From: Planctomycetota bacterium
GTDB lineage: Bacteria; Planctomycetota; Brocadiia; Brocadiales; Brocadiaceae
NCBI GenBank assembly: GCA_016873165.1
Contig: VGXV01000012.1
Coordinates: 1 to 64,000, forward strand
Direction of reading: 5' to 3'
DNA: 64,000 nucleotides
Positions 51,443 to 61,566 of the stretch are shown piece after piece (within the stretch, counting starts at the first letter, position 1; each line of letters opens with the position of its first letter). Position numbers and translations under genes: made by a program. The notes below the pieces were generated by a model, which was not told the origin of the DNA, ran no database searches, and saw only the letters and a list, made by a program, of their open reading frames with translations.

Positions 51443-52045
51443 TTATGATTTTTTTTCTATGAAAGCCACCGCTGTTAACGTTGAATTAAAAATTGCTCCC
51501 TTTACCGCCTTTAAACCCAATGCCTTAATTCTAAGATTATCAATAAAAAGTGTTTTGGCATTATCATATTCGATGTCATATAAAAAATCCCGTAATTTTT
51601 CCGTACTTTCTATATTGCTTATTTCTATATTAATCGATAATGCGATAAGATAAGGATTCTTATTGATTATATTCTTCTTTAACGCGGTACTTCTCGATAC
51701 AATCAAACCGTTCTTTTTTGCGATATCATTTACTATTTCCTGTAATTTTGCAGACGCAAGTTCTTCCGTTTCTTCATATAAAAACTTTTTTTTCATTTTT
51801 TCATAATATTGTTCCAACTCATTCAATCGTTCTTCATATCGTTTTTTATTCGCAATAAATACGTAACTTTTCTCCAGCAGTTTTTCTTTTGTTTCCAACA
51901 TTTGCTTCGTTTCATTTATTGACGCAAAAAAGGGGGTGATTATTACTCTATCAATGCCGATATAAAAAAGCACTATAATTGCAGCAATCAGCAGAACTCT
52001 TTCTCGTACTTTAAATCTTCTAAATACTTCAATAAGTCTTTCCAT
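51443..52045 (-). CDS. Type II secretion GspM-like protein
   Basis: 200 residues: one N-terminal membrane helix (about 16-33), a helical stretch (about 40-85, ETKEKLLEKSYVFIANKKRY) and a small alpha/beta part. Position directly after GspL and the size fit GspM/PilO-like proteins, which pair with GspL at the platform. Named by position and layout, not by motif. Confidence 0.6.
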   Translation of the reverse strand: MERLIEVFRRFKVRERVLLIAAIIVLFYIGIDRVIITPFFASINETKQMLETKEKLLEKSYVFIANKKRYEERLNELEQYYEKMKKKFLYEETEELASAKLQEIVNDIAKKNGLIVSRSTALKKNIINKNPYLIALSINIEISNIESTEKLRDFLYDIEYDNAKTLFIDNLRIKALGLKAVKGAIFNSTLTAVAFIEKKS

Positions 52046-52048
52046 ACA

Positions 52049-53320
52049 TCACTGCCGTTCTACTTTTCCCTTTATACGAAACTTCTCCCTGCCGCTCTGT
52101 GTTTTAGTAACCGGCGATGCCAAACCAACCGCTGAAAAAAAAGGAGAACTTTCCAGGATGGGTATTAAATTGGTAGAAGACACCGCATCGCCCTCTATTT
52201 CAAAAAGGTTATCATCTATTTTAATAGTCTTTGTCCATGCGTCATTCGGCAAAGTTTTCGCCAATTCTAAAATAATATCTATTCTCGAAATATACTTTTC
52301 GCTGATTTTATTGACATTAGCAACCGTATTTTCCAATAGTTCCATCTGCTCCTTCGTCTTTTCAACAGCTTTTATATCTTTTTTAATTGATTTGATTCCT
52401 GAATCCACCGTCTTTAGCATTGCAATATTATTAATTTTCTGAATATAGGGTATTAAAAAAATAAACAATATTAAAAACCCTATCAAAAAACACATTGCAG
52501 ATATCTGAGGATTTAATTGTTTTCTTCTTAATTTAATTAAGCTTAAATTACATGGATAACCGGATATCCCATAAAGCGCCGCACCATATGACTCTGAATA
52601 TTCACTCATCCGGTTTATTTGAACAGGAATGTCTTTCAGTATAATCTCACCGTCATTATTATTTGTATACATCGCCTCATCAGGAGCGTTCGATTTTAAT
52701 TGCTTTGTGAGTTCATCTTCATTCCTCACAACCGATGACAACTTCAATAGGCTGTTATCGTACAGGTTATAACAATAATCCTTTTTATTTTTATTGATTA
52801 TGACAACTACACCCCGCTTATCAACAATAAGGGGGACAAATGCAAAGGGGGTGATAATAACGCGGGACGGCATTATTTCGAGCGCTTTCAGGCGCAATAA
52901 TATGTCATCCAATACTTGTTTTTTTACCGCAACAATAAGCACCTTTGAATTGTGCCGGTTATGAGACAGCAAGTGAACATCAAAATAAACATCCTCGTTA
53001 TTGAATGGAATAAAACTGTCTAACTGGTACGTTAATGCTTCCCGTAACTCTCTGATATTTGCATAGGGAAATTCGATTTCTCTGATAATACATAAATCTC
53101 TGGGTATCGAGAGAATAATTTCCCCGTCAAATTTCTTTTGCTGCACTAAAATCGGTTTTAATTGCTGACTGTCTTTAATTAAAAAATCTTTTACAATAAA
53201 CGTCTCCGAAGATAATTTAATTAATTGTTTGGAAACGTACGTAATAACAAGATCATTTCCATGCAACGATAAACCTGTGCCGCTGGGAGAAAATATGCCA
53301 ACAAACGGAATCTTACTCAT
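52049..53320 (-). CDS. Type II secretion GspL/PilM-like protein
   Basis: 423 residues. The first 270 residues have an actin-like fold (GLSLHGNDLVITYVSK, LPYA-type ELREALTYQLDSFIPF, VYFDVHLLSH, KVLIVAVKKQVLDDIL), a membrane helix at about 270-290, and a periplasmic tail with a helical stretch (about 300-340) and a small alpha/beta domain. This is the layout of GspL (or fused PilM/PilN). It links GspE to the platform; GspE itself is not in this operon. Confidence 0.75.
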   Translation of the reverse strand: MSKIPFVGIFSPSGTGLSLHGNDLVITYVSKQLIKLSSETFIVKDFLIKDSQQLKPILVQQKKFDGEIILSIPRDLCIIREIEFPYANIRELREALTYQLDSFIPFNNEDVYFDVHLLSHNRHNSKVLIVAVKKQVLDDILLRLKALEIMPSRVIITPFAFVPLIVDKRGVVVIINKNKKDYCYNLYDNSLLKLSSVVRNEDELTKQLKSNAPDEAMYTNNNDGEIILKDIPVQINRMSEYSESYGAALYGISGYPCNLSLIKLRRKQLNPQISAMCFLIGFLILFIFLIPYIQKINNIAMLKTVDSGIKSIKKDIKAVEKTKEQMELLENTVANVNKISEKYISRIDIILELAKTLPNDAWTKTIKIDDNLFEIEGDAVSSTNLIPILESSPFFSAVGLASPVTKTQSGREKFRIKGKVERQ

Positions 53321-53323
53321 AAA

Positions 53324-54382
53324 TTAATCGGGATATACCGCAATAATATTAAAATCCCCACTCCCTTTTTGTATAATTATTTTATATGAGCTGAAAGAAT
53401 TTTCCGATGTTTCCGGAGAAGCAAGAGCAGTAATCGTCAAAAAGTTTGAATCGTATACGGTTAAATATTTCGTTATTTCCTGAAAAGATGAACCTACAAT
53501 GCCAAACTCTCTGAATACCTCCTTCAGGTCTTTGAATTTTTCGATTTTCCCGTTTTCATCTCTGTATTGAATAATTGCATCAACTATTTCGGGCGTAATA
53601 TCAGGCACATAAAGCAATACCTCTTTAGAAGCAAAATTAACATTAATTTTCCCCGCTCCATAAACGGTCACATGCTCTCGTAACATCTCATATATTTGGG
53701 GGGTTACTCCCTTCACCAATGTTAATTCTTCTATTAATTCAAATAATCCGTTTTTAGGCTCATACGGTTCAGGTAATGACATATAGTAATTTTTTTCTGC
53801 TCCATTTACATGGTGCAAATCGTCATCATCCACCCAATCCAAAATAGAATCTGTTATAATTTGCGCAACATGTTCTTCAACTTTCAGAGCCAAAAGGAAT
53901 TTAATAAAACTTGGCCTTGTTTCATCGGTAATTTTATTTATGTTTATTTTCCCGCTTTCATCACTAATATGCACATCACAGTTTCTCTCTCCTATCTGCA
54001 CTGAATATGGCTCATTACCGGGTATCCATTGGCCTTCGCCTTGTTTCTTTTTGTTTCTTGTTATTTTCCTGTTTCTTTTCTTATTTCTCTCTTTCGTTTC
54101 TACCTGTTTCGCGGGAGTCAATATCATTTTTACCGCATAAATACATGCCCCCCTGGCAGCATAAACATTTTTTGTCCGCTCAGTGAAAGCCAATTCGGTT
54201 TTTATAGCAATACCGGTATTACGTGTAAAACTTAATGCGATAAAACCAATAATTACTATCGTCCATAGGCTAAAAACGAGTACATAACCATAATTGGTGT
54301 TATAAATACTTGTTCTTCCCCATTTTTTGTCACCGTTAATTTTATCGCCTTCGGGATTTTTCCTATAATTTTTCCCTTCCAT
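53324..54382 (-). CDS. gspK: Type II secretion minor pseudopilin GspK
   Basis: 352 residues. A hydrophobic segment (YVLVFSLWTIVIIGFIALSF) sits after a long basic leader. The GspK domain shows SVQIGERNCDVHISDESGKIN, a SAM-like helical insert (KFLLALKVEEHVAQIITDSI, DWVDDDD) and LFELIEELTLVKGVTPQIYE followed by KINVNFASKEVLLYVP. GspK caps the pseudopilus tip. The start overlaps the gspJ end by 127 bp; no later start codon is available before the hydrophobic segment, so the overlap seems real. Prepilin cleavage motif is not clean. Confidence 0.85.
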   Translation of the reverse strand: MEGKNYRKNPEGDKINGDKKWGRTSIYNTNYGYVLVFSLWTIVIIGFIALSFTRNTGIAIKTELAFTERTKNVYAARGACIYAVKMILTPAKQVETKERNKKRNRKITRNKKKQGEGQWIPGNEPYSVQIGERNCDVHISDESGKININKITDETRPSFIKFLLALKVEEHVAQIITDSILDWVDDDDLHHVNGAEKNYYMSLPEPYEPKNGLFELIEELTLVKGVTPQIYEMLREHVTVYGAGKINVNFASKEVLLYVPDITPEIVDAIIQYRDENGKIEKFKDLKEVFREFGIVGSSFQEITKYLTVYDSNFLTITALASPETSENSFSSYKIIIQKGSGDFNIIAVYPD

Positions 54383-55035
54383 ATCGCTTTTGTGTCTTCT
54401 TTAATATTAGCACTATACTTATCTGCCGGCGGAGGAGATTCATCCTCGCCCTCAATATCTTCAATGTCCTCGTTATCGTTCATTGACTCCTTGCCGGAAA
54501 CCAGATATTCAAATGCAATTAATTCGCAATCATTAAAAAAAACCGTATAATCTTCATACAAAACAGCATTGGCCTCCATGCGGAAATTCGTTTTGAATCC
54601 CTCTGCCAAATCCATTAATAATTTCGGATTCAACCGTTTTTCAACGTAAATCAAATCCAATTTCCCATTATCATTGATTTTCACCTTGTAATTTGCAATT
54701 ATCAATCCCTGTGTATAATGTTTTTTTAAAGAAAGAGGGGAAACAAAAACAAGAAAATCATCTTCGCCAACAAACATTTTATCCTTCTTTTTTTTAGCAG
54801 TATCACTTAAAAGCCTGTTTTCTTTTGGGAGTTTCTGGTTGTACAGGGAAGATGCCTGTTGCCAGAAAAAATCAAAGGCCGCTTTTTCCCTCGTAGAATC
54901 ACTAAACCATGCGCCCTCTCTTTCCATTGAAAATAAGCCGATCCTGATAGCATACACTCCTGACATAACAAGCACTGTGCCAACAAATAGAGCTATTAAT
55001 AGTTCAAATAATGTAAACCCTCTTTTGTCTTGCAT
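54256..55035 (-). CDS. gspJ: Type II secretion minor pseudopilin GspJ-like
   Basis: 259 residues from ATG 55035, chosen because it gives a 6-residue leader before the prepilin peptidase motif RG|FTLFELLIALFVGTVL. A longer frame to 55134 overlaps gspI. The rest is a beta-rich domain with AFDFFWQQASSLYNQ and LVTKNGEEQ-type strands, and a Glu/Asp-rich insert (ESMNDNEDIEDIEGEDES). Its place between gspI and gspK supports J. It joins GspI and GspK at the pseudopilus tip. Confidence 0.75.
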   Translation of the reverse strand: MQDKRGFTLFELLIALFVGTVLVMSGVYAIRIGLFSMEREGAWFSDSTREKAAFDFFWQQASSLYNQKLPKENRLLSDTAKKKKDKMFVGEDDFLVFVSPLSLKKHYTQGLIIANYKVKINDNGKLDLIYVEKRLNPKLLMDLAEGFKTNFRMEANAVLYEDYTVFFNDCELIAFEYLVSGKESMNDNEDIEDIEGEDESPPPADKYSANIKEDTKAIWKGKIIGKIPKAIKLTVTKNGEEQVFITPIMVMYSFLAYGR

Positions 55036-55063
55036 ACAATCATCTTTCAATACATTATAAACT

Positions 55064-55549
55064 CTATTGCTGTTCCATTTCCCGGTTTTCTGCTTCATTA
55101 TCTTCCTTCTGCTCAACGAATGATGCCGTATCAATCTTAATGCCTTCTACGTCCGTATTCACCACCACAAAACCTTCGGGAGGCAATTGCAATTCTATCT
55201 CCGCATCTCCATTCAGCCCCACATTCATTAGTTCCATAGTAGCTTCCTTATATTTATCAATTTCCAAAACTTTCCACTTAATACCATTTGCAGTAGTGCT
55301 CTCGTATATTGTTTTTTCATTTTGTTTGAGAGGGATAACATCAAGTATTCCCAAAAAAGACTCTTCTGTTTTTGTCCTTGCCAGCAGCAACGACTTTGCA
55401 TGATCGTCAATTTTGCCTCTTATTCTTGAGGAATTACCCACCATACTAAAGAAAATACCAATCGAAATACCTATTATTGCCAATGCAACCATGACTTCAA
55501 GCAAGGTAAATCCTTTTCTTTTCCAAAACAAAACAATTTTCATCTTCAT
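55064..55549 (-). CDS. gspI: Type II secretion minor pseudopilin GspI-like
   Basis: 161 residues. The leader MKMKIVLFWKRKG ends at the peptidase site before FTLLEVMVALAIIGISIGIF. ARTKTEESFL and WKVLEIDKYKEATMELMNV follow, as in GspI/PulI. The AGGG before the first ATG is closer to the second ATG two codons on, so the start may be 55543. It begins 4 nt after the gspD stop. Confidence 0.78.
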   Translation of the reverse strand: MKMKIVLFWKRKGFTLLEVMVALAIIGISIGIFFSMVGNSSRIRGKIDDHAKSLLLARTKTEESFLGILDVIPLKQNEKTIYESTTANGIKWKVLEIDKYKEATMELMNVGLNGDAEIELQLPPEGFVVVNTDVEGIKIDTASFVEQKEDNEAENREMEQQ

Positions 55550-55553
55550 TTCC

Positions 55554-57560
55554 CTACTGATTTACCAGAAAATTAATTTCCTGCAGTTTTTTCTCAAATG
55601 CCGCTGTTAAAGAATCGGCTTCCTCCGCATTATTTGCAATATATGGCGTTATTAACATTATCAACTCTGTCCTTTTATTGGAAAGCGATGTCAGCTTAAA
55701 TAAATTTCCCATATAGGGAATATCGCCCAAAAGCGGTATTTTGCTTATGCTTTTCTCATTTTTTTGCTCAATAATGCCGCCAAGGCTTATCGTATGACCG
55801 CTTTTTATCACCAGTGAAGTTTGTGCCTGGCGGGTGGAAAATGTCGGAGAATCACTCACCCCTGTTGTCGTCTCCTGAGCGTTGCTTACTTCCTGATTTA
55901 CCTCAAGGGTAATAAAACCATTTTCCGCAATATGCGGCGTAACGGTAAGGATAATACCGGTATCGCGATACTGCACCTGTTCGAAGACAACTTCAGTGCC
56001 CGTCTGCTGACCTGAACCGGTAAGAATCGGCACTTCTTCTCCTACCTGAATGCTTGCCGGTTGTTCATCGCGGACTAATATATGCGGCGCAGAAAGTATT
56101 TTTGCATCAGAATAGGTAGCAAGAATATCCATGAGGATATCAAAGTTTCCTTTCGCAAATGTGTTCGTAAACTGCGCCGTTGCATTGCCGGCAGTCCTTG
56201 CAACATCTCCCATTCCAAATATTTCCAAATTGCTTCTTGACCATGACCACTCTGTTCCGTAATCCAATGTATCCTTCAGATCGACTTCTATAATCAATAC
56301 TTCAATAAACACTTGCTGCGGGGTTGCGTCAATTGCCTCAATAATGGTTTTGATTCCCTTATAATCACTGGGAAATGCCTTAACAATAACAGAATTGGTT
56401 TCCACGTCAGCAAGCACCTTCATTGATTCCACTATATCCATGCCCAGCTTCTTTGGTTGCGCCGCCATCTTTTCACTATACACCTGGGTGATAATCGGAA
56501 CAATCGTCTCTGCCTTCTGATGCTGTACCTTATAAATATACACCCTCATTTCCTCATCTAATTTAGTGGGCGGGACATCGATATTTTTTATCCACATGTC
56601 TATTTTAGGCAAGAGTTCCGGGAGTTTTGTGATCACTATTAACTTATTCGTGTCTGAAAACGGCACAAAATCAAATTCTCCATCCCCGCCAACTTTTGCT
56701 CCCAAAGATTTTGCCAAATTCCCAAGGTCTTTTTGCATATTTCTGGCATCTACATATTTAAATTCATAAAACTTCATGGCTTTTCCCGCCAAAAAAGGCA
56801 CATCAAAGATTTTTATTATGGTAAGCAATTTTTCCATCACGGAAGCATTATCAATAATCATTAAATAAGGAAAGTCTTCATGGGTAACAATATTTCCAAT
56901 ACTCGACATAAATTGCTTCACCGTCGCACTCAATTTTTTGGGGTCGGCATATTTTAACGGCACAATTTGAATAATAACGTCTTTGCTCCATTCTGGAATT
57001 TTATCCCCGTGAATAATAATGCTTGTTTCACGCCGGGCTTCTGCCTGCGGAAGTATATTGTAGAGATTTCCATCTTTCATTATAGCAAAGTTATAAATAT
57101 AGAGGAGTGAATTGAGCATGGAGAGCAACTCTTCCTTATATACTTCACCGCTGGCATGGAGGTTTATTTTCCCCCCAACCCTCTTATCCAGAACATAATT
57201 TACATTTAAAATCTCCCCCAGTATAACCTGCACAACATCCTTGATTTCTGCATCATCAAAGTTTAGTGCAATATCAATCTTTGCGCCGGTGTATCCCGGT
57301 TTATAAAGTGATGATTCCGGTTTTCTATATTCCGAGGGATAGATAATTTCACCGGGTATTTCCTCTTTTTTCTCTTTCATCTCTTTCACTTCCGGCATCA
57401 CTTCATATTCCCATGATTTTTTTTCTACTTTTTCAGTGGTAGTTGAAAGCGAAACGGGTTTTTTAAATGGCATAAAATCCGCTTGTTTTATCTGCGCTTC
57501 TTTACAACCAGATAAAAGTGCAAAAATAATCGTGATAACTACCGGTATGCATTTATTCAT
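55554..57560 (-). CDS. gspD: Type II secretion outer-membrane secretin GspD
   Basis: 668 residues from ATG 57560 (GGAG 8 nt upstream; a further upstream ATG lacks a site). The start is a lipoprotein signal with lipobox LLSGC at about residues 16-20. N-domains follow (DIALNFDDAEIKDVVQVILG, NVNYVLDKRVGGKINL, then FYEFKYVDARNMQKDLGNLA), and the secretin domain with VFIEVLIIEVDLKDTLDYG, VGEEVPILTGSGQQ, QYRDTGIILTVTPHI and PLLGDIPYMGNLFK. It forms the outer-membrane gate. It is the first gene of the operon, reading away from tRNA-Leu. Confidence 0.95.
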   Translation of the reverse strand: MNKCIPVVITIIFALLSGCKEAQIKQADFMPFKKPVSLSTTTEKVEKKSWEYEVMPEVKEMKEKKEEIPGEIIYPSEYRKPESSLYKPGYTGAKIDIALNFDDAEIKDVVQVILGEILNVNYVLDKRVGGKINLHASGEVYKEELLSMLNSLLYIYNFAIMKDGNLYNILPQAEARRETSIIIHGDKIPEWSKDVIIQIVPLKYADPKKLSATVKQFMSSIGNIVTHEDFPYLMIIDNASVMEKLLTIIKIFDVPFLAGKAMKFYEFKYVDARNMQKDLGNLAKSLGAKVGGDGEFDFVPFSDTNKLIVITKLPELLPKIDMWIKNIDVPPTKLDEEMRVYIYKVQHQKAETIVPIITQVYSEKMAAQPKKLGMDIVESMKVLADVETNSVIVKAFPSDYKGIKTIIEAIDATPQQVFIEVLIIEVDLKDTLDYGTEWSWSRSNLEIFGMGDVARTAGNATAQFTNTFAKGNFDILMDILATYSDAKILSAPHILVRDEQPASIQVGEEVPILTGSGQQTGTEVVFEQVQYRDTGIILTVTPHIAENGFITLEVNQEVSNAQETTTGVSDSPTFSTRQAQTSLVIKSGHTISLGGIIEQKNEKSISKIPLLGDIPYMGNLFKLTSLSNKRTELIMLITPYIANNAEEADSLTAAFEKKLQEINFLVNQ

Positions 57561-57695
57561 TATCACTTCTCCGTAAGGGGAAAACATTCAAACATTAATT
57601 CCTGCCTTTTACAAAAAAGATGTGTACTCAAATTACATTTTATCCTTGCTGTTTACCTGCTCAAAACTATACCTGAATGGCGGGAGAATACAGAA

Positions 57696-57782
57696 TGGTG
57701 CGGAAGGGGGGATTTGAACCCCCACCCCGGTAAAAGGACTAGCCCCTCAAGCTAGCGTGTCTGCCGATTCCACCACTTCCGC
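57696..57782 (-). tRNA. tRNA-Leu (anticodon GAG)
   Basis: Class II with long variable arm. Acceptor GCGGAAG pairs with CTTCCGC; anticodon loop TTGAGGG gives GAG; TTCAAAT T-loop; CCA encoded. 87 nt. The 290 bp to the ftsQ stop show no feature. Confidence 0.95.
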
Positions 57783-58072
57783 ATTTTATTGATGTGTGTT
57801 TACTGTGGCAACTCTTGTTTTTCTATAATAATTTTCTAATCTTATTGAATTTTAACGGTTCTTTTATATTTTACACCCCTTAATTTATATTGTTAGACGC
57901 CAAAATTTTTGCAATATTCAGTTAATCTGCAAAATAAGCAACCAAAATCAACACTACTTTAAGCGGCATATAAATTTATCTTAACTTATAAATATTTAAT
58001 CACTTAAAAAAACTCATTAAATTTTATCATTACAGCGTGAAATGTCAAATATTTTTAACCTGCTTGCACCGT

Positions 58073-58993
58073 TTAATTTCTCCACCGTTTGCCAACAGGC
58101 TTGCTCCATCTCACATCAATATATTCCATTTGTTTCAAGCTTGTTCCTTCAATCTTTGCAATACTCAAAAGATTTTGCAATTTCTCTTCGTCTGTGAGTT
58201 CCTCCGGACGCTTAAATAATGAAGAATTACCCCAGCGAATCTGGGTATTATTTTCCGTCCATAAAATAATATCACTTTTCCCGGAATATCCTCCACTATG
58301 CACATTTGTTACATCCACCGACACAATGTTGAAAAGTTTATGAATATTATTTGCCCGGAGGAATCTTACCAATTCTATTCCCGCCTTAATCTTCTTGTCA
58401 TTCCACTCTTTTCCCAGCAAAGGGAGACGGGATAATTTCCTGCTTTGTATGTAAGGACTTATGTAATCAACATCAGAGAACTTATAATATTCTTTTGGCA
58501 GCAATACACATTCATCATCAACTAGATATGTAATATTTCCCTTTTTTATTAAAGCAAAGGGCTTACGCATCGTAAACTTGATATTAAGTTTATTTGGAAA
58601 TATACGTTGTATTACATCAACTTTTTTCACCAGAACAATATCATCATATACCTTGGCTATTTTACGAGTTATATCCTTTTCATAGATACCGTACTGGCCA
58701 TGGAATGCCTCGACATGTTTTATATCTTCATAGAAACGGTCGTTCATCCAGGGAGGTAAATTAAATGTCAACGTTGCGGGGCTTACTTTAAATATGCTCA
58801 GATCAGCGAGTGTGTTCCATACTTTCTTTAATCCCCATATTGTGAAAATGAGAATGCATATCACTCCAATAAGTTTTAACAAAAAGGGATATAGCTGTCG
58901 ATTGAACCAGTGAAGCTTTTCAGAAATAGAAGGAACAAGGGACTTGAATAGAAATATGTGATTTAGAAAATTTTTAATTTTTAATCGACCCAT
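58073..58993 (-). CDS. ftsQ: Cell division protein FtsQ (DivIB-like)
   Basis: 306 residues. Cytoplasmic N-terminus, one membrane helix (about 37-56), then a POTRA-type domain (YGIYEKDITRKIAKVYDDIV, VDVIQRIFPNKLNIKFTMRK-like with PFALIKKGN, VDDECVLLPKEYY) and a C-terminal beta domain (PLLGKEWNDKKIKAGIELVR, KQMEYIDVRWSKPVGKRW). This order and the place after ddl identify FtsQ. It overlaps ddl by 20 bp. ftsA and ftsZ, which normally follow, are absent. Confidence 0.85.
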   Translation of the reverse strand: MGRLKIKNFLNHIFLFKSLVPSISEKLHWFNRQLYPFLLKLIGVICILIFTIWGLKKVWNTLADLSIFKVSPATLTFNLPPWMNDRFYEDIKHVEAFHGQYGIYEKDITRKIAKVYDDIVLVKKVDVIQRIFPNKLNIKFTMRKPFALIKKGNITYLVDDECVLLPKEYYKFSDVDYISPYIQSRKLSRLPLLGKEWNDKKIKAGIELVRFLRANNIHKLFNIVSVDVTNVHSGGYSGKSDIILWTENNTQIRWGNSSLFKRPEELTDEEKLQNLLSIAKIEGTSLKQMEYIDVRWSKPVGKRWRN

Positions 58994-59978
58994 CTATACT
59001 AACAAAACTGTTTTGTAAAGCAAGATCGACAATTTTTTCACATAACGATGTGAAGGAAATATCTGCTGCCCTTGCCGCCATAGGCAGTAAACTTTTTTCT
59101 GTAAATCCCGGAATTGTATTTATTTCCAATAAATATAAATCTTTCTTGTTATCAAGCAGCATATCAACCCTTGAAAATCCCCTGCAACCTATAGCATTGT
59201 GTGCTTCAACGGCCAATTCCTGCGCTTTATCATACAATTCTGCATCCAAAAAACCAAACTCACAGCGAGAACTGCCTCGTCTGTTTATTTCATCTTTAAA
59301 AGTCTTTTTAATTACAAAATAGCGTGTCTTATCACTTTTATATTTTGCATTATAATCGAAAAACGCTTCCGATACAATAATCTCTATAATTGGCAATGCT
59401 CTGTTATCCAGTATTCCCACCGTCAACTCCCTACCCGATATATATCTTTCAACAAACATATCGTCCTCACATTTCAATGCTTTCTCAATTTGAAGTTGAA
59501 GATTATTATCATTTTTAATTATGGATACACCTATACTTGAGCCACCGCTCGTTGGTTTTATTACCACGGGCAAACCGAACTCCTTAATCTTTTGCTCTAT
59601 ATCACCATGTTTCATGGTTTTTTTTACAGGGAAATACTCCGGTGTCCTAAGTCCGGCATCCAAAAAACATTTCTTCGCCTCTAATTTATCCATCGCAATC
59701 CTGCTGGCATCCACTCCGGAACCTGTATAAGGGATTCCCTTTGCTTCCAAAAGCTGTTGAACACCCCCGTCTTCCCCGAAATATCCGTGTAAGGCAATGA
59801 ATGCAACATCAATTTCCCTATGATCAATATCTTCTATGCATTCATCTTTCACATCAATGCAAATAACATTATTCCCCGCATCTTTTAAAGCCTTCGCTAC
59901 GGCATTACCGGAACGTAAAGATACTTCACGTTCAGAAGAAATGCCTCCCATTAATACAGCAATATTTCGAGGTCTCAT
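58974..59978 (-). CDS. ddl: D-alanine--D-alanine ligase
   Basis: 334 residues, ATP-grasp fold. Motifs: VLMGGISSEREVSLRSG, IALHGYFGEDGGVQ, GIPYTGSGVDASRIAMDK, LPVVIKPTSGGSSIGVS, EINTIPGFTEKSL. It joins two D-Ala for the peptidoglycan stem. Full length. It overlaps ftsQ by 20 bp and lies 100 bp behind murC; murB, often found between them, is missing. Confidence 0.96.
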   Translation of the reverse strand: MRPRNIAVLMGGISSEREVSLRSGNAVAKALKDAGNNVICIDVKDECIEDIDHREIDVAFIALHGYFGEDGGVQQLLEAKGIPYTGSGVDASRIAMDKLEAKKCFLDAGLRTPEYFPVKKTMKHGDIEQKIKEFGLPVVIKPTSGGSSIGVSIIKNDNNLQLQIEKALKCEDDMFVERYISGRELTVGILDNRALPIIEIIVSEAFFDYNAKYKSDKTRYFVIKKTFKDEINRRGSSRCEFGFLDAELYDKAQELAVEAHNAIGCRGFSRVDMLLDNKKDLYLLEINTIPGFTEKSLLPMAARAADISFTSLCEKIVDLALQNSFVSIDGSIKN

Positions 59979-60078
59979 TCAGTACCCGCCTTATTATTAA
60001 TAAAAACTTTTTTCAGATAATAAAAAACACGTATTTATTATTACGTTTCGTAATAAATAACTATTTTGCCTGCCAGCA

Positions 60079-61509
60079 TTACTTATCACGGATGTTTCCT
60101 ATTCTTTCCGTTAATTCATGAGCCACTTTCCCAATATCACCCGCCCCCATAGTGATAATAACATCTCCGGGTTTTGCATTTAAAGAAAGCATATCTACAA
60201 TACGTTCCAATTGTGGACAATACTGTATATCGACTCCTGTTTTACAAATTTCTTCATACAATTTCAATGCGCTAATTGAGGTCTTTTCAAAATCATTATC
60301 TCGTGACTCATATATATCTGCCAGCACCACTTTATCCGCAAAATAAAAAGATTCTGTAGTTTTTTTCAATAAATGTCGTGTTCTGCTGTATTGATGCGGT
60401 TGATAGACACACCATATCCTTCTTTTCGGATAAATTTCGCGTGCCGCTCTCAATGTGACATATATTTCCGTTGGATGATGCGCATAGTCATCAATTATGG
60501 TAATATCATTCTTTACACCAACAATTTGAAAACGCCTTTTCGCGCCCTTGAAGGATTCTAATGCTGCCTTAATAGCCTCTCTTTCAACCCCAATAAATGT
60601 ACAAACTGCAATAGCAGCAAGCGCATTCAGTATATTATGGGTCCCGGGAATTTTTAAGCAAAGATCATCAAAATATATGCCTCTCCTGTAAACCCGAAAC
60701 TTATTCATCCCCTGAACCGCTGTAATGGTCTTGGCCGCATACCAGTCAGAAGAATTTGTGAGGGAATACGTTTCTATAGCGCAATTAGCTTTTTTCTTAG
60801 CGATAGCAATATTCTCGTCATTACCATTAACAACCAGTAACCCATTTTTTGCAACAAGGCGGGCAAAATCTCCAAAGGCATTTACTATTTTCTCAATATC
60901 CCCATAATAATCCAAATGGTCTTCATCTATATTTGTAATTACCCCTACATGCGGAATAAGGTCGAGGAACGAGCTGTTATATTCACACGCTTCAGCCACA
61001 AACAAATTTCCCTGCCCCAGATATGCATTGCCACCAATATCAGGAACCTCTCCGCCAATAACATATGTAGGATCCAATTGGGCTCTTTTTAAAATAGTAG
61101 AGATCATTGCGCTGGTAGTTGTTTTCCCATGAGTGCCGCTAATTGCAATCCCTCTTTTCTCCTGCATCAAAGAACCAAGCATTTGAGAATATCTCACTAC
61201 CTTAATACCCAATTGCCTGGCAATTTTTAACTCGGGATTGTCCTCCTGAATCGCGGCGGAAACAACTACCATATCCGTTTTAGCCGGCATCATGCTGCCA
61301 TCTTGTTTTGAGTTAACCGTAACCCCTATTTTTTCAAGTGAAGATATGAGCGGAGACGTCCGAATATCAGAACCTGCGACAATGCACCCTTCACTCACAA
61401 GAATACGTGCCAGCGCGCTCATCCCGCTTCCGCCAATCCCGATAAAATATATATGGTTTCCGCGCAAAGGCTTATAATTCAAATACCTGTTGTTAATGTA
61501 GTTGTCCAT
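60079..61509 (-). CDS. murC: UDP-N-acetylmuramate--L-alanine ligase
   Basis: 476 residues. HIYFIGIGGSGMSALARI (about 19-36), ATP loop GTHGKTTTSAM, EACEYNSSFL, VITNIDEDHLDYYGD, then DDYAHHPTEI and YQPHQYSRTRHL. All are classic MurC motifs. It adds the first amino acid to UDP-MurNAc. It is the housekeeping copy judging by the cluster context, in contrast to the paralogue at 8.2-9.6 kb. 57 bp after murG. Confidence 0.96.
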   Translation of the reverse strand: MDNYINNRYLNYKPLRGNHIYFIGIGGSGMSALARILVSEGCIVAGSDIRTSPLISSLEKIGVTVNSKQDGSMMPAKTDMVVVSAAIQEDNPELKIARQLGIKVVRYSQMLGSLMQEKRGIAISGTHGKTTTSAMISTILKRAQLDPTYVIGGEVPDIGGNAYLGQGNLFVAEACEYNSSFLDLIPHVGVITNIDEDHLDYYGDIEKIVNAFGDFARLVAKNGLLVVNGNDENIAIAKKKANCAIETYSLTNSSDWYAAKTITAVQGMNKFRVYRRGIYFDDLCLKIPGTHNILNALAAIAVCTFIGVEREAIKAALESFKGAKRRFQIVGVKNDITIIDDYAHHPTEIYVTLRAAREIYPKRRIWCVYQPHQYSRTRHLLKKTTESFYFADKVVLADIYESRDNDFEKTSISALKLYEEICKTGVDIQYCPQLERIVDMLSLNAKPGDVIITMGAGDIGKVAHELTERIGNIRDK

Positions 61510-61566
61510 TTTTTTATTGTACGATGTAAGATTTCTCTATGGGTAAAATACTTTTCGAAATATTTG

